A DNA stretch of 49,390 nt from positions 1 to 49,390 of the forward strand of contig JABZFO010000120.1 of the NCBI GenBank assembly GCA_014237405.1. The letters are read 5' to 3'. This document shows, piece after piece, positions 6,942 to 15,952 of this stretch (its first letter is position 1; each line of letters starts with the position of its first letter). The notes below the pieces were generated by a model that saw only the letters and a list, made by a program, of their open reading frames with translations, was not told the origin of the DNA and did not search any database. The DNA is from Desulfosarcina sp. Lineage in GTDB: Bacteria; Desulfobacterota; Desulfobacteria; Desulfobacterales; Desulfosarcinaceae. The position numbers and the translations under genes were made by a program.

Positions 6942-8621
6942 CTACTTACCCGAAAGGCTGCCAATCTGTTCTACGACAATATTGCTGGACCTGGCCTGGG
7001 TGAGGCCGGTGCTGGCGACCATGGCGTAAACCGCCTCCAGCCTGCCGTCCCCGTTCAGGTCCGCCAGGGAGAAATCGCTGATATAGCCGCTGATATCCTC
7101 GCCGGTCCAGATTTCTTTCATGTTCACCTTGTTCCAGCGCAGGGCGATCATCCGCCCGCGGGTGTACTTTCGAAAGCGCTCCACGAAGCCCCTGGCCGCA
7201 TCGCGGTTGTGGACGGTGACCACTTCGACTTTTCCATCGTCGTCCAGGTCGGCAACGATAAATCGCTGGGTCAGGTAGGTCCGGTCTTTGGTTCGTGCGT
7301 CGGTGGACGAGGTGGCTTCGAGAAATATCGGGTTGCCGCCAAGGGTCTCTTCGCCGGCCCATTGGGGGCTGCCGGCCGGGTCGTAAATGCGCAGTTCATC
7401 GCCGGACGAATAGGCGATGGCCCGGACCTTGCCGTCATTGAAGATGTTGCCCCGGGCAAACCGGTAGAGGGTCATGTCGTTGGGCAGGGGGAACCGGCGG
7501 CCGGTCTGGTAGGCTTTGCCGTTCCAGGTCAGTTCGAACACGCCGGGCAGAAAATGGGTGTGGGCGTATAGCCCGCCGGTGTCGTTGGCTGACGGGGTGC
7601 CCCGCCGCTGACCCATCAGAATCCGGCCCTTTTCCGGATCGTCGGTGACCCGGAAGTACCAGCGCTGGTCGGTGGCAATGGCCTGTAGCCCGGAGCCGTT
7701 CCATTCCAGCACGACGGAGTCCAGCTTGTTGTGGGCGTCCAGTCGGGTGACGAAGATTTCTGCGGTTCCGTTGCCGTTGATATCCCCGGCGTCTACGGAG
7801 ATGATGGTGTGGCGTTTGCCGGCATCAAAGGCGGCCAGTCGATCCAGCCGTTCTTTATTCTTGTTTTCTACGATAATCCGGTTTTCATGGGCAAAGACGA
7901 TTTCCGGGCTGCCGTCGCCGTCCACATCACCGGTGGCCAGAGCACTGATGGTGCCTTTGAAGGGATTGCTTGTCCACAGGGCTTCAAGCGGCTCTGCGGT
8001 TGTCGTGACTGCTGCTGCCGTTGCGGCAACAACGGGTGCTGCCGGTGCCTGGGGCGCTATAACCACGGCGGGCTGCGGGGGCTGGACCAGCTGGACCTGG
8101 GGTGCCACCTGGGGAATCATCACCGCCGGTGCTGCCGCCGTGGGGGCTGCCACCTGAGGCGCGGCGGCAGACATGGATGCGATGTGCCGGCTGACCTGGG
8201 TGGCGAACTGGTTGATGTGCATGAGCGCATCGCCGCTGCTCTGGCCGAACTGGCTGAACTGCAGTGCCGCCTCGCCGGAGTCAACTTCTGTAAGTGTGGC
8301 ATCGGTGCTGGCGCTGTTGCCGAACAGGGTAACGCTGCCGGTGACCACATAATCGGCGTTCAGATCGCGGCCCATCTGGACGGGGTCTTTGCCCGGGTCC
8401 GGGGCGATTTCGCGAATCACTTTAGCCGACTGGCCGATGCGCGAGGCCATCATGTCCATGATGCCTTTGTTGAGAAACGTCAGGTCTTTTTCTGAGTGAA
8501 TCGTCAGGGGCAGGATCAGGACGCGTTTGGCATCTTTGTCCGCCAAAGCGGGTGATAAGGAAAAGATGAAAAGGGCAGTCAAAATGCAGCAAAAACCGGC
8601 CTGCCATCGTGGATAGCGCAT
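6942..8621 (-). CDS. exported FG-GAP/VCBS-repeat protein with TolB-like N-terminal domain
   Basis: About 559 residues. A hydrophobic N-terminal segment (CCILTALFIFSLSPALA) acts as signal peptide. Residues about 30-150 (RVLILPLTIHSEKDLTFLNK, then YVVTGSVTLFG) resemble the TolB/FlgO-like domain of envelope proteins. An Ala/Pro/Gln/Val-rich linker of roughly 60 residues follows. The C-terminal half has repeated calcium-loop motifs of FG-GAP/VCBS propellers (DVDGDGSPEIV, DINGNGTAEIF, DLDDDGKVEVV, DLNGDGRLEAV). It probably sits in the periplasm or on the outer membrane; the ligand is unknown. The ATG at 8621 is preceded by an in-frame TTG at 8624, and AAGGAGA lies 9-12 nt upstream, so either could be used. 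The gene lies between nadK and the porin, all leftward. Confidence 0.75.
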   Translation of the reverse strand: MRYPRWQAGFCCILTALFIFSLSPALADKDAKRVLILPLTIHSEKDLTFLNKGIMDMMASRIGQSAKVIREIAPDPGKDPVQMGRDLNADYVVTGSVTLFGNSASTDATLTEVDSGEAALQFSQFGQSSGDALMHINQFATQVSRHIASMSAAAPQVAAPTAAAPAVMIPQVAPQVQLVQPPQPAVVIAPQAPAAPVVAATAAAVTTTAEPLEALWTSNPFKGTISALATGDVDGDGSPEIVFAHENRIIVENKNKERLDRLAAFDAGKRHTIISVDAGDINGNGTAEIFVTRLDAHNKLDSVVLEWNGSGLQAIATDQRWYFRVTDDPEKGRILMGQRRGTPSANDTGGLYAHTHFLPGVFELTWNGKAYQTGRRFPLPNDMTLYRFARGNIFNDGKVRAIAYSSGDELRIYDPAGSPQWAGEETLGGNPIFLEATSSTDARTKDRTYLTQRFIVADLDDDGKVEVVTVHNRDAARGFVERFRKYTRGRMIALRWNKVNMKEIWTGEDISGYISDFSLADLNGDGRLEAVYAMVASTGLTQARSSNIVVEQIGSLSGK

Positions 8622-8698
8622 CAAATCAGGGAGTCTCCTTTTCCTATTTCAGGCGTGTGAACCATGTTAACATGATCCATGAAAAATTAAAAGTGCAA

Positions 8699-9454
8699 TT
8701 ACACCCGGCCTCCGCTCCATTTCAGCTTGGCCTTCAGAACATCGAAGTAGTTCTGGTCGGGCAGGGTGATCATCTGCACCGGACTGGGGCTTTTACTGAT
8801 GATGATCGTGTCCCGATCGTCGATCTTCAACCCCACCTGGCCGTCGCAGGTCAGCATGATGTCCGAGGTGTCTTCGGCCAGTTGGATTTTGATGGTGGCT
8901 GAGTCGGGGACCATCAGAGGCCGGTTGGTGGCCACGATGAGCCCGTCCGCACGGTAATCGGTGAGAAACTGGTCGTCGATATGGGTGCGAATCCGGGCCA
9001 GTCGAGCCAGGGCACCCTTGTTGATCACCACGTCATTGAAGGCCGACTCCCGGGCGATCTCGACACCCTCGCGGAGCGCCTGAACCTGCAGCCGCATTTG
9101 CGGCCGAATGGTGAATTGATCTTCCAGGATGGCTTCGGCCACCTCGCACAGGCGATCCTCCGTGGTCTCCGCCAGGAATCCCACCTCGCCGAATTTCACG
9201 CCGATGATGGGGATCTGCTGGTCGCCGATCCAGCGAACAGCGCTTAAAAATGTGCCGTCGCCGCCCAAAACGAATACGCAGGAAAGCGATTTCGGTGCCT
9301 GTTTCCGTGATCCTTCCGATCGCTTCCCACCGGGAGTCCCGATTTGCCGCCGGATGACGGTGAGGCCTTTATTGACCAGCCATCGCTCGAACCGGTCAGC
9401 CTGCTGCCGGGCATTGTCTTCGTCTTTGACAACCAGACCGATGTGTTTTTTCAT
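8699..9454 (-). CDS. nadK: NAD kinase, with an internal in-frame loss of the NAD-binding motif
   Basis: Phosphorylates NAD to NADP. GGDGT (residues 64-68) and the NDVV motif (140-143) are plain, and the C-terminus YFDVLKAKLKWSGGRV is typical. The protein is only 251 residues. After YRADGLIVAT (to residue 176) the sequence continues directly with NRPLMVPD, so the family's TPTGSTAYSLAAGGP block and what follows, roughly 34 residues (about 102 nt), is absent at about 8927-8929. That block binds NAD, so the encoded protein would not work, although the enzyme is normally essential. The loss keeps the frame and would escape an ORF caller. I take it as missing sequence and not as a natural short variant. 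Confidence 0.88.
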   Translation of the reverse strand: MKKHIGLVVKDEDNARQQADRFERWLVNKGLTVIRRQIGTPGGKRSEGSRKQAPKSLSCVFVLGGDGTFLSAVRWIGDQQIPIIGVKFGEVGFLAETTEDRLCEVAEAILEDQFTIRPQMRLQVQALREGVEIARESAFNDVVINKGALARLARIRTHIDDQFLTDYRADGLIVATNRPLMVPDSATIKIQLAEDTSDIMLTCDGQVGLKIDDRDTIIISKSPSPVQMITLPDQNYFDVLKAKLKWSGGRV

Positions 9455-9621
9455 GATGGGTTTCTGTTCCTGCTAAATTTAGGAATAGATAACAGTATTG
9501 AGTGGTTCGTCGAAATGTCTTACCTCATACATGGGTTTGTAAAGCAGGGCAAGTTCTAAGGGCCGCCACATGGTGCACGATCCGGATATTTGCCCTGTGT
9601 TGTGCATCGTGTGGAATGCTG

Positions 9622-9650
9622 TTGACATCATTTGCCCCGGATCATATACA
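9622..9650 (+). promoter_or_regulatory. sigma-70-type promoter candidate for the liv operon
   Basis: TTGACA (9622-9627), 17 nt, TATACA (9645-9650): a near-consensus match with ideal spacing. The start of transcription would be near 9657, giving a leader of about 240 nt before livK. Confidence 0.65.
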
Positions 9651-9812
9651 TTCCTTTACGTTGTAAGTTAATGAATTCGGTTCATATCGTTCCGCTTCGG
9701 TTTATGGCACCCCCGGCCATGGCCGGTTGTGTGATTCGGGCGATATGCGTTTTATGGAAGTGGATGCTTCGTAATCCCTTGGATTGCGCGGACCCGCCGG
9801 GCGCCTTTTGGC

Positions 9813-9842
9813 TTGACTGAACCTGATTAACTCTATTATACA
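9813..9842 (+). promoter_or_regulatory. second, proximal promoter candidate for livK
   Basis: TTGACT (9813-9818) followed after 15 nt by TATTAT (9834-9839), or after 18 nt by TATACA (9837-9842). The start would be about 50 nt before the livK ATG. Confidence 0.45.
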
Positions 9843-9895
9843 GCTGTGTTTGTTTGGAGGGGCTGTTTCACCAAAACCAATTGAGAAGGAGAGGC

Positions 9896-11023
9896 ATGAT
9901 GAAAAATCGTTTGGGACAATTCCTTATCGTTGCAGTAGTCGGTGTATTCATGGTTGCCGCCGGTACCGCCATGGCGGCAGACACCATCAAACTGGGTGTT
10001 GCCGGTCCTCACAGTGGAGACCTTGCCTCCTATGGTATCCCGACGATAAAAGCCGCTGAACTGGTGGTGAAAGACATTAACGCCAAGGGCGGTGTTCTGG
10101 GCAAACAGGTGGAACTGCTGGTGGAAGACGATGTGTGCAAACCCGAAGTGGCCACCAACACCGCCACCAAAATGGTTTCCGAAGGTGCCCACGTGGTGCT
10201 GGGCCATATCTGCTCCGGTGCCACCAAGGCGGCCATGGGCATTTACAAAGACTCTAACATCCCGGCCATGTCTCCATCGGCCACCAACCCCGCCCTGACC
10301 CAGAGCGGCGACTACCCCAACTTTTTCCGCACTATTGCCTCCGACGATGCCCAGGCGCGTTTGGAAGTGGATTTCGCACTGGACGTCCTGAAGCTGAAAA
10401 AGATTGCCATTCTGCACGATAAGGGCGATTACGGCAAGGGCCTGGCTGAATTCGCCAAGTCATTTTTGGAAGCAGATTCCCGGGCGGAAGTCGTTCTCTA
10501 TGAAGGCATCACCCCCGGTGCCGTGGACTACAGCGCTATTGTTCAGAAGATTAAGAGAAGCAAAGCCGAAGCCGTTATTTTCGGCGGCTACCATCCGGAA
10601 GCCTCCAAAATCGTCTCCCAGATGCGTAAAAAGAGAATGAAGACCATCTTTATCTCCGACGACGGCGTAATGGATGACACCTTCATCAAGGTAGCCCAGA
10701 AATATGCCGAAGGCGTATACGCCACCGGCCCCATGGACGTCTCCCAAAATTCCATGGCCATCGCCGCCAATGAGGCCCATAAAAAAGCCTATGGTGCCGA
10801 TCCGGGCGCATTTTACCTGAACGCCTATTCCGCGGCCATCGCACTGCTCAACGCCATCGAGCAGGCCGGCAGCACCGATTACGCTGCGGTGACCAACGCC
10901 TTGAGAACCAAGGACGTGGAAACCCCACTGGGCAAAATCCGCTTTGACGAACGCGGTGATGCCATTGGTGTGGGTTTCTCCATGTACCAGGTTCAAAAAG
11001 GTGTCTATGTCGAATTGAAGTAG
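9896..11023 (+). CDS. livK: branched-chain amino-acid ABC transporter, periplasmic substrate-binding protein
   Basis: 375 residues of the Leu/Ile/Val-binding family (periplasmic binding protein type I, Peripla_BP_6). The signal peptide FLIVAVVGVFMVAAGTAMA is followed by the mature start ADTIKLGVAGPHSGDLASYG. Characteristic stretches are KAAELVVKDINAKGGVLGK, VVLGHICSGATKAA and HDKGDYGKGLAEF. It captures branched-chain or related amino acids in the periplasm and delivers them to LivHM. The start is the tandem ATG at 9896/9899 behind AAGGAGAGG. It is the first gene of a five-gene operon and is separated from livH by a terminator-like hairpin, as expected where the binding protein is needed in excess. 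Substrate specificity cannot be read from the sequence alone. Confidence 0.92.
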   Translation: MMKNRLGQFLIVAVVGVFMVAAGTAMAADTIKLGVAGPHSGDLASYGIPTIKAAELVVKDINAKGGVLGKQVELLVEDDVCKPEVATNTATKMVSEGAHVVLGHICSGATKAAMGIYKDSNIPAMSPSATNPALTQSGDYPNFFRTIASDDAQARLEVDFALDVLKLKKIAILHDKGDYGKGLAEFAKSFLEADSRAEVVLYEGITPGAVDYSAIVQKIKRSKAEAVIFGGYHPEASKIVSQMRKKRMKTIFISDDGVMDDTFIKVAQKYAEGVYATGPMDVSQNSMAIAANEAHKKAYGADPGAFYLNAYSAAIALLNAIEQAGSTDYAAVTNALRTKDVETPLGKIRFDERGDAIGVGFSMYQVQKGVYVELK

Positions 11024-11042
11024 CTAAAGCGATTTCATGATC

Positions 11043-11083
11043 AATCAGGGGACAGACAACCATGCGTCTGGCCCCTGATTTTT
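11043..11083 (+). terminator. intercistronic terminator/attenuator between livK and livH
   Basis: 15-bp stem with one mismatch (11043-11057 pairing with 11066-11080, core AATCAGGGG/CCCCTGATT), 8-nt loop, then TTTTTA. It lies 16 nt before livH, so it probably causes partial termination and keeps permease expression below that of livK. Confidence 0.75.
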
Positions 11084-11099
11084 ATGGTGGTTCTATAAA

Positions 11100-12002
11100 A
11101 TGGAATATTTTTTCGAGCTTTTTCTGGGCGGGCTCACCCGGGGCAGCATTTATGCCCTGATTGCCCTCGGTTACACCATGGTATACGGGATCGTGCAGCT
11201 GATCAACTTTGCCCATGGCGAAATCTACATGATCGGCGCCTTTACCGCCCTGATCGTGATCAGTGTGCTCACCATGATGGGGTGGAACCAGATTGCCATC
11301 CTGCTGATTGCCGCCGGTGTTGCCGTAATATATTCCTCGGCATACGGCTATACCATGGAGAAGATTGCCTACAAGCCGCTTCGTCAGGCACCCCGGCTGT
11401 CGGCCCTGATAAGTGCCATCGGCATGTCGCTGTTTCTGCAAAACTATGTGCTGCTGGCCCAGACCTCGGATTTTTTACCCTTTCCCGGGTTGATCCCCGA
11501 TTTTGAATTCATGGAGCCTTATGCGCACATCATCGGGTCGCCGGAGTTGGTCATTATAATTACCACCACGATTGTCATGATTTCGCTGACTTTTCTGATC
11601 AAGTTTACCAAAATCGGGAAAGCCATGCGGGCCACGGCCCAGGACCGGGACATGGCCATGCTGGTGGGTGTCGATGTCAACCGGGTAATCTCGATGACCT
11701 TTATCATCGGGTCCGCCACCGCCGCCATCGGCGGGGTGCTCATCGCCTCCCATATTGGGCAGATCAATTTTTATATCGGCTTTATCGCCGGCATCAAAGC
11801 TTTCGTGGCGGCGGTGCTGGGCGGCATCGGCTCCATCCCCGGGGCGGTGCTGGGCAGTTTGATACTCGGATGGACCGAATCCTTTTTCACCGGATATATT
11901 TCCAGTGATTACGAGGATGTGTTCGCCTTTATTTTTCTGGTGGTCATCCTGATTTTCAGGCCCGCGGGAATTCTGGGACGTTCTACCGCGGAGAAGGTGT
12001 AA
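11100..12002 (+). CDS. livH: branched-chain amino-acid ABC transporter permease LivH
   Basis: 300-residue inner-membrane permease of the BPD_transp_2 (LivH/LivM) family with about eight hydrophobic segments. Family stretches include GLTRGSIYALIALGYTMVYG at the N-terminus, LINFAHGEIYMIGAF, MRATAQDRDMAMLVGVDVNR (cytoplasmic coupling region) and VLGGIGSIPGAVLGSLILGW. It pairs with LivM to form the channel. The ATG at 11100 follows the attenuator hairpin by 16 nt; no strong Shine-Dalgarno is visible (only TGGTGG). Length and ends match the family, so it looks intact. Confidence 0.92.
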   Translation: MEYFFELFLGGLTRGSIYALIALGYTMVYGIVQLINFAHGEIYMIGAFTALIVISVLTMMGWNQIAILLIAAGVAVIYSSAYGYTMEKIAYKPLRQAPRLSALISAIGMSLFLQNYVLLAQTSDFLPFPGLIPDFEFMEPYAHIIGSPELVIIITTTIVMISLTFLIKFTKIGKAMRATAQDRDMAMLVGVDVNRVISMTFIIGSATAAIGGVLIASHIGQINFYIGFIAGIKAFVAAVLGGIGSIPGAVLGSLILGWTESFFTGYISSDYEDVFAFIFLVVILIFRPAGILGRSTAEKV

Positions 12003-12077
12003 GGATTTAAATGAGTAATCGGCCGGCGATGATTACCCCACCACCTGGCCAACATATGCATTGAGATGTAAATACCC

Positions 12078-13286
12078 ATGCTTGTAAACGAACTGAAAAA
12101 ATCATTTTTAATCTCCCTCTGGTTCATGTTTTTGACCTTTCCCATCATGGTGATCCGGGTCAACACTGTGGAAAACATCATCCAGTGGCGCTGGGCTAAC
12201 CTTTTTTTCGTGGGCATCGGCAGTTTTGTGCTGTCTGCACTCTGGCGCTACCTGATCCGGCGAAAGGAGCAGGGGATAAAAAAGACGGAGGTCGATGGTG
12301 TTGCCCGTGTGACGCTGAGCCAGCGATTGCTGAGGGAGCGGCGATTCACCATCCCAGCCCTGATCGTTATCGCCATTGTTGCCCTGGCCTTCCCCTTTGT
12401 GTTTTCCCTTTACCAGACCAACATCATGATTACGGCTCTGATCTATGTGTTGCTGGGTCTGGGCCTGAATATCGTGGTCGGCGTAGCCGGCCTGCTGGAT
12501 CTGGGCTATGCGGCCTTTTACTTGGTAGGCGCCTATTCCTACGCTCTGCTTAACTATCATTTCGGGTTCGGCTTCTGGACTGTACTTGGCCTGGGTGCCG
12601 GAATGGCGGCCCTGTTCGGTATTATCCTCGGGTTTCCCGTGTTGCGGCTGAGGGGTGACTACCTGGCCATCGTTACCCTGGGCTTTGGTGAGATCATCCG
12701 CCTCATCATGGAAAACTGGAACGAATTTTCTTTTGGCCCCAGCGGCATCGCCAATATTCCCCGACCGGGATTTTTCGGTGTGGAGATGAACTTCGAGCAG
12801 GTGACTGTATACGTCTACTTTTTGATGATTGCCCTGAGCCTGTTCACCATCTTTGTGGTCAACCGGCTGCAGAATTCGAGGATCGGCAGGGCCTGGATCG
12901 CCCTTCGCGAAGATGAAGTCGCCTGTCAGGCCATGGGCATCGACAAGCGCAAAACCAAGCTGATGGCCTTTGCCCTGGGCGCCACCTGGGCCGGTTTCGC
13001 CGGTGTGGTGTTCGCCGCAAAAACTACTTTTATCAACCCGGCCAGCTTTACCCTCTGGGAATCCATCAATATCCTGTGTGTGGTGGTGCTCGGTGGCATG
13101 GGATCTATCGTGGGGGTCATCGTCGGCGCCTTCATCCTTATCCTGCTGCCCGAATACCTGCGCTTTCTTTCGGAATACCGCATACTGGCATTCGGAACGG
13201 TGCTGGTGCTGATGATGGTGTTCCGGCCCGGCGGCATCGTGGAAACGGTGCGACGGACATACCAGTACGAGGAGGCAGACCACTGA
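12078..13286 (+). CDS. livM: branched-chain amino-acid ABC transporter permease LivM
   Basis: 402 residues. An N-terminal extension with two hydrophobic segments (about residues 10-55) and a basic cytoplasmic stretch precede the usual LivM core, as in E. coli LivM. The core includes TALIYVLLGLGLNIVVGVAG, LLDLGYAAFYLVGAYSYALL, LRGDYLAIVTLGFGEIIRL, the coupling helix AWIALREDEVACQAMGID, and VVVLGGMGSIVGVIVGAFIL. Partner of LivH in the transmembrane channel. It lies 75 nt after livH, and the gap shows nothing notable. Confidence 0.92.
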   Translation: MLVNELKKSFLISLWFMFLTFPIMVIRVNTVENIIQWRWANLFFVGIGSFVLSALWRYLIRRKEQGIKKTEVDGVARVTLSQRLLRERRFTIPALIVIAIVALAFPFVFSLYQTNIMITALIYVLLGLGLNIVVGVAGLLDLGYAAFYLVGAYSYALLNYHFGFGFWTVLGLGAGMAALFGIILGFPVLRLRGDYLAIVTLGFGEIIRLIMENWNEFSFGPSGIANIPRPGFFGVEMNFEQVTVYVYFLMIALSLFTIFVVNRLQNSRIGRAWIALREDEVACQAMGIDKRKTKLMAFALGATWAGFAGVVFAAKTTFINPASFTLWESINILCVVVLGGMGSIVGVIVGAFILILLPEYLRFLSEYRILAFGTVLVLMMVFRPGGIVETVRRTYQYEEADH

Positions 13287-13317
13287 AGGCTGCAAAAAGG
13301 CCATTACCTGAACAGAT

Positions 13318-14115
13318 ATGGACATGGAACCGATACTCGACGTAAAACAGCTGACAATGGATTTTGGTGGACTTCGCGCCCTGGATAGCGTGGATCTGGA
13401 TGTTAGCCAGGGGGAGATCGTAGCCCTGATCGGTCCCAACGGTGCAGGCAAGACCACGTTTTTCAACTGCATCACCGGAATTTACGATCCCACCGGGGGG
13501 GACATCATGATCACGGCCCCGAAAAATGGCCGGACCCAGCGGATCAACGGTATCAAGCCCAACCTGGTCACCGAAAAAGGGCTGGCCAGGACATTTCAGA
13601 ATATCCGCCTCTTCCAGAACATGACGGTACTTGAAAATGTCATGATCGGCTGTCACTGCCGCATGAAGGCCGGTATTTTAGGGGCTGTGTTAAGAGGAAT
13701 CTCAACCCGCCGTGAAGAGGAAGCGGTGATTCAGAAAAGCTACTCGATCCTGAAAAAAATCGGGCTTGAAAAATATGTCAACGAATTTGCCAAGAATCTG
13801 CCTTACGGCGCCCAGCGGCGCCTGGAAATCGCCCGCGCCATGGCCACGGAGCCCTTCATGCTGCTTCTGGATGAACCGGCGGCCGGCATGAATCCTCAGG
13901 AGACGCGCGAATTGGATGAACTCATCGTCAAAATCTGCGAAACCGAAGGGATTTCGATCCTGCTCATCGAGCACGACATGAAACTGGTCATGAGCCTGTC
14001 GGACCGGATTTTTGTCATGGACTACGGGAAAAAGATCGCCCAGGGTACACCTGCGGAGATCCGGAAGAATCCGGCGGTTATCAAGGCCTATCTCGGAGAA
14101 GAAATCGATGCTTAG
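13318..14115 (+). CDS. livG: branched-chain amino-acid ABC transporter ATP-binding protein LivG
   Basis: 265-residue ABC ATPase. Walker A GPNGAGKTT (about residues 39-47), Q-loop FQNIRLFQ, and Walker B LLLDEPAAGMNP followed by the H-loop EHDMKLVM. The signature region is LPYGAQRRLEIARAMA, the relaxed LSGGQ typical of LivG. The C-terminus ends KAYLGEE as in the family. It powers transport together with LivF in the cytoplasm, and its last 8 nt overlap the livF start, implying translational coupling. Confidence 0.93.
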   Translation: MDMEPILDVKQLTMDFGGLRALDSVDLDVSQGEIVALIGPNGAGKTTFFNCITGIYDPTGGDIMITAPKNGRTQRINGIKPNLVTEKGLARTFQNIRLFQNMTVLENVMIGCHCRMKAGILGAVLRGISTRREEEAVIQKSYSILKKIGLEKYVNEFAKNLPYGAQRRLEIARAMATEPFMLLLDEPAAGMNPQETRELDELIVKICETEGISILLIEHDMKLVMSLSDRIFVMDYGKKIAQGTPAEIRKNPAVIKAYLGEEIDA

Positions 14116-14815
14116 CCTCGTTGATATACATACTTTTTACGGCAATATACAGGCGTTGAAGGGCGTCAGCCTGGAGGTGAACGAGGGAGAGATTATCACC
14201 CTGATCGGTGCCAACGGTGCCGGCAAAACCACGACGTTGATGTCCATCTCCGGGATCGTGCCGCCGAGAACCGGGAATATCCGCTTCATGGGGGAGTCCA
14301 TCACTCGGGTGAACCCTGACAAGATCGTGTCCATGGGAATCAGCCAGGTGCCGGAAGGCCGGCGAATCTTTCCTTACCTGACCGTACTGGAAAACCTGGA
14401 TATGGGGGCGTTTTTGAGGGATGACAAGGATGGCGTAAAATCGGACCTGGATTATGTTTACAGCCTGTTTCCCATCCTGGCTGAACGGCGCAACCAGGCC
14501 GGCGGCACCTTGAGCGGTGGTGAGCAGCAGATGCTGGCCATCTCCCGGGCCCTGATGGCCCGTCCCCGGATGCTTTTGATGGACGAACCCTCCCTGGGAC
14601 TGGCCCCGTTGATCGTAAAACAAATATTTGAAATCATAAAGAAAATTAATAGCGAAAACAACACCACCATTTTCCTCGTGGAACAAAACGCCAACCTCGC
14701 CTTGAAGGTCGCCCACCGGGGATACGTCATGGAGAACGGCCGGATCACCCTCTCCGATACCGCTGACAGCCTGTTATCCAATGAAGACGTGAAAAAGGCC
14801 TACCTGGGAATTTAA
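14108..14815 (+). CDS. livF: branched-chain amino-acid ABC transporter ATP-binding protein LivF
   Basis: 235 residues from the ATG at 14108, which fits the family start (MLSLVDIHTFYGNIQALKGV); the longer ORF back to 14012 lies inside livG. Walker A GANGAGKTT, Q-loop region SQVPEGRRIFPYLTV, signature LSGGEQQMLAISRALM, Walker B LLMDEPSLGLAP, H-loop VEQNANLAL. Second ATPase of the LivFGHMK transporter and last gene of the operon; no clear intrinsic terminator follows it. Confidence 0.93.
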   Translation: MLSLVDIHTFYGNIQALKGVSLEVNEGEIITLIGANGAGKTTTLMSISGIVPPRTGNIRFMGESITRVNPDKIVSMGISQVPEGRRIFPYLTVLENLDMGAFLRDDKDGVKSDLDYVYSLFPILAERRNQAGGTLSGGEQQMLAISRALMARPRMLLMDEPSLGLAPLIVKQIFEIIKKINSENNTTIFLVEQNANLALKVAHRGYVMENGRITLSDTADSLLSNEDVKKAYLGI

Positions 14816-15190
14816 ACTTGCAATCCCACGATTCAGGCCTAAATTAGTCGAAATGGCTGTTACTGAGCGGAAACCGGTATTTTTTGATTTCGCACCTTCA
14901 AGATTGATCGGCTGACCTATCCCCCGACACTAAAATCGCTGATCAGTGTTTGGTTACGATCTCTTGAATAGGAAAAACGTTTCACAATGTGGTGTAAATG
15001 CCACAGTTTTTGATGACCGTTTGCCATACCGGGAAGATTCATATCTTCACTGACTATTATCTAACTATATAAAATTATAGACATAAGTTTTCATTTACGG
15101 GTGTTTCGGCACTCTATTTGCTGAAAAGACTCGTAAGTTCGATGCAAGGCGTTGCAGTTTGTTGGTCAACCCTTACTGATGTGAAATGCA
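14816..15190. other. intergenic stretch after the liv operon
   Basis: 375 nt, AT-rich in its second half (for example CTATATAAAATTATAG near 15063-15078, a short palindrome). No ORF, convincing promoter or terminator can be supported. It contains the leader of the following transglycosylase gene. Confidence 0.5.
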
Positions 15191-15798
15191 ATGAACTCAG
15201 AAAATCACCACACCCATACTTTTTCCCATTTGAAAGATGCTGTCGTTTTTTTCGTTACTGTGGCCACCTGTACCTTCTTGCTGACCGCCGCTTGTACTTT
15301 GACTAAAACAACTGAAATTATTGTCGATACGATACCTCTGCTGGCCATGCCTCAACCTCCGGCACCGCTTGAGCTATCACCGGAACCCGAGTCCATTCTG
15401 CCGGAGATCGAAGTGATCTCGGCAGGTGTCGAAACCATTGCGGAGATATCATCGGCGCCGGATGGGGCCGTGGCGTACGAACCCATTCCCTTTCACGGTA
15501 TTATTGTTCAGGCGGCCGGACGATATGAAGTGGACCCGCACCTGATCCGGGCCATCATCTTCGCAGAATCCGGTTACAACCCCAGGGCAAAATCAAAGAA
15601 AGGGGCCCGCGGACTGATGCAACTCATGCCGTCCACCGCGAAATCTCTGGGTGTTGAAGACAGCTATGATCCGGAGGAAAATATCGACGGCGGGGGGTCC
15701 CGCCATTCCGGGCCACACAGCTGTATATCAAGAAGGTGTTGAAATTTCATAAGATATTCAGAACGGAAATGGCCACTCGCACCGGGCGACTGGCCTGA
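15191..15798 (+). pseudogene. lytic transglycosylase lipoprotein (SLT domain), frame broken by an internal loss
   Basis: The N-terminus has a hydrophobic segment ending LLTAAC, a lipobox-like site, then a Pro/Glu-rich linker and an SLT (MltC/E-type) domain: [31 protein letters not shown] with the catalytic Glu in AESG, and [17 protein letters not shown]. At ENIDGG (about 15690-15697) the frame shifts. The remaining family sequence [20 protein letters not shown] continues in another frame to the stop at 15796-15798. About 32 residues including the conserved ALAAYNAG motif are missing. The enzyme would cleave peptidoglycan glycan strands at the outer membrane. The break has the same size as those in other genes here, so I attribute it to lost sequence. 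Confidence 0.8.
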
Positions 15799-15952
15799 TG
15801 GCGCCTGACTGCAACCGCGAGCGGATCAAAACCATTCGGTTTTCAAGGTGAAGCCCCTCGTTGACTTCCAGAGTGGCTTTCAAACCGTATTGCCTACCCA
15901 TTGACCACTTGGTTCCCGGCAGTTGTTTTTCCTTTTTTGATCGTGCGGATTC

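Larger units (their letters stand above)
9455..9895. other. divergent intergenic region between nadK and livK
   Basis: About 440 nt with no acceptable gene; the short ORF at 9632-9820 has no ribosome site or domain. It carries two promoter-like sequences reading towards livK (listed separately) and must also hold the start of the leftward nadK unit, for which I see no clear promoter. Confidence 0.6.

Noticed and set aside
9632..9820. 62-residue ORF in the livK leader
   Set aside because: Covers the promoter region, lacks a ribosome site and any similarity.
12108..13475. 455-residue leftward ORF
   Set aside because: Antisense of livM and livG, whose protein sequences are clear; composition (Gln, His) is typical of a shadow.
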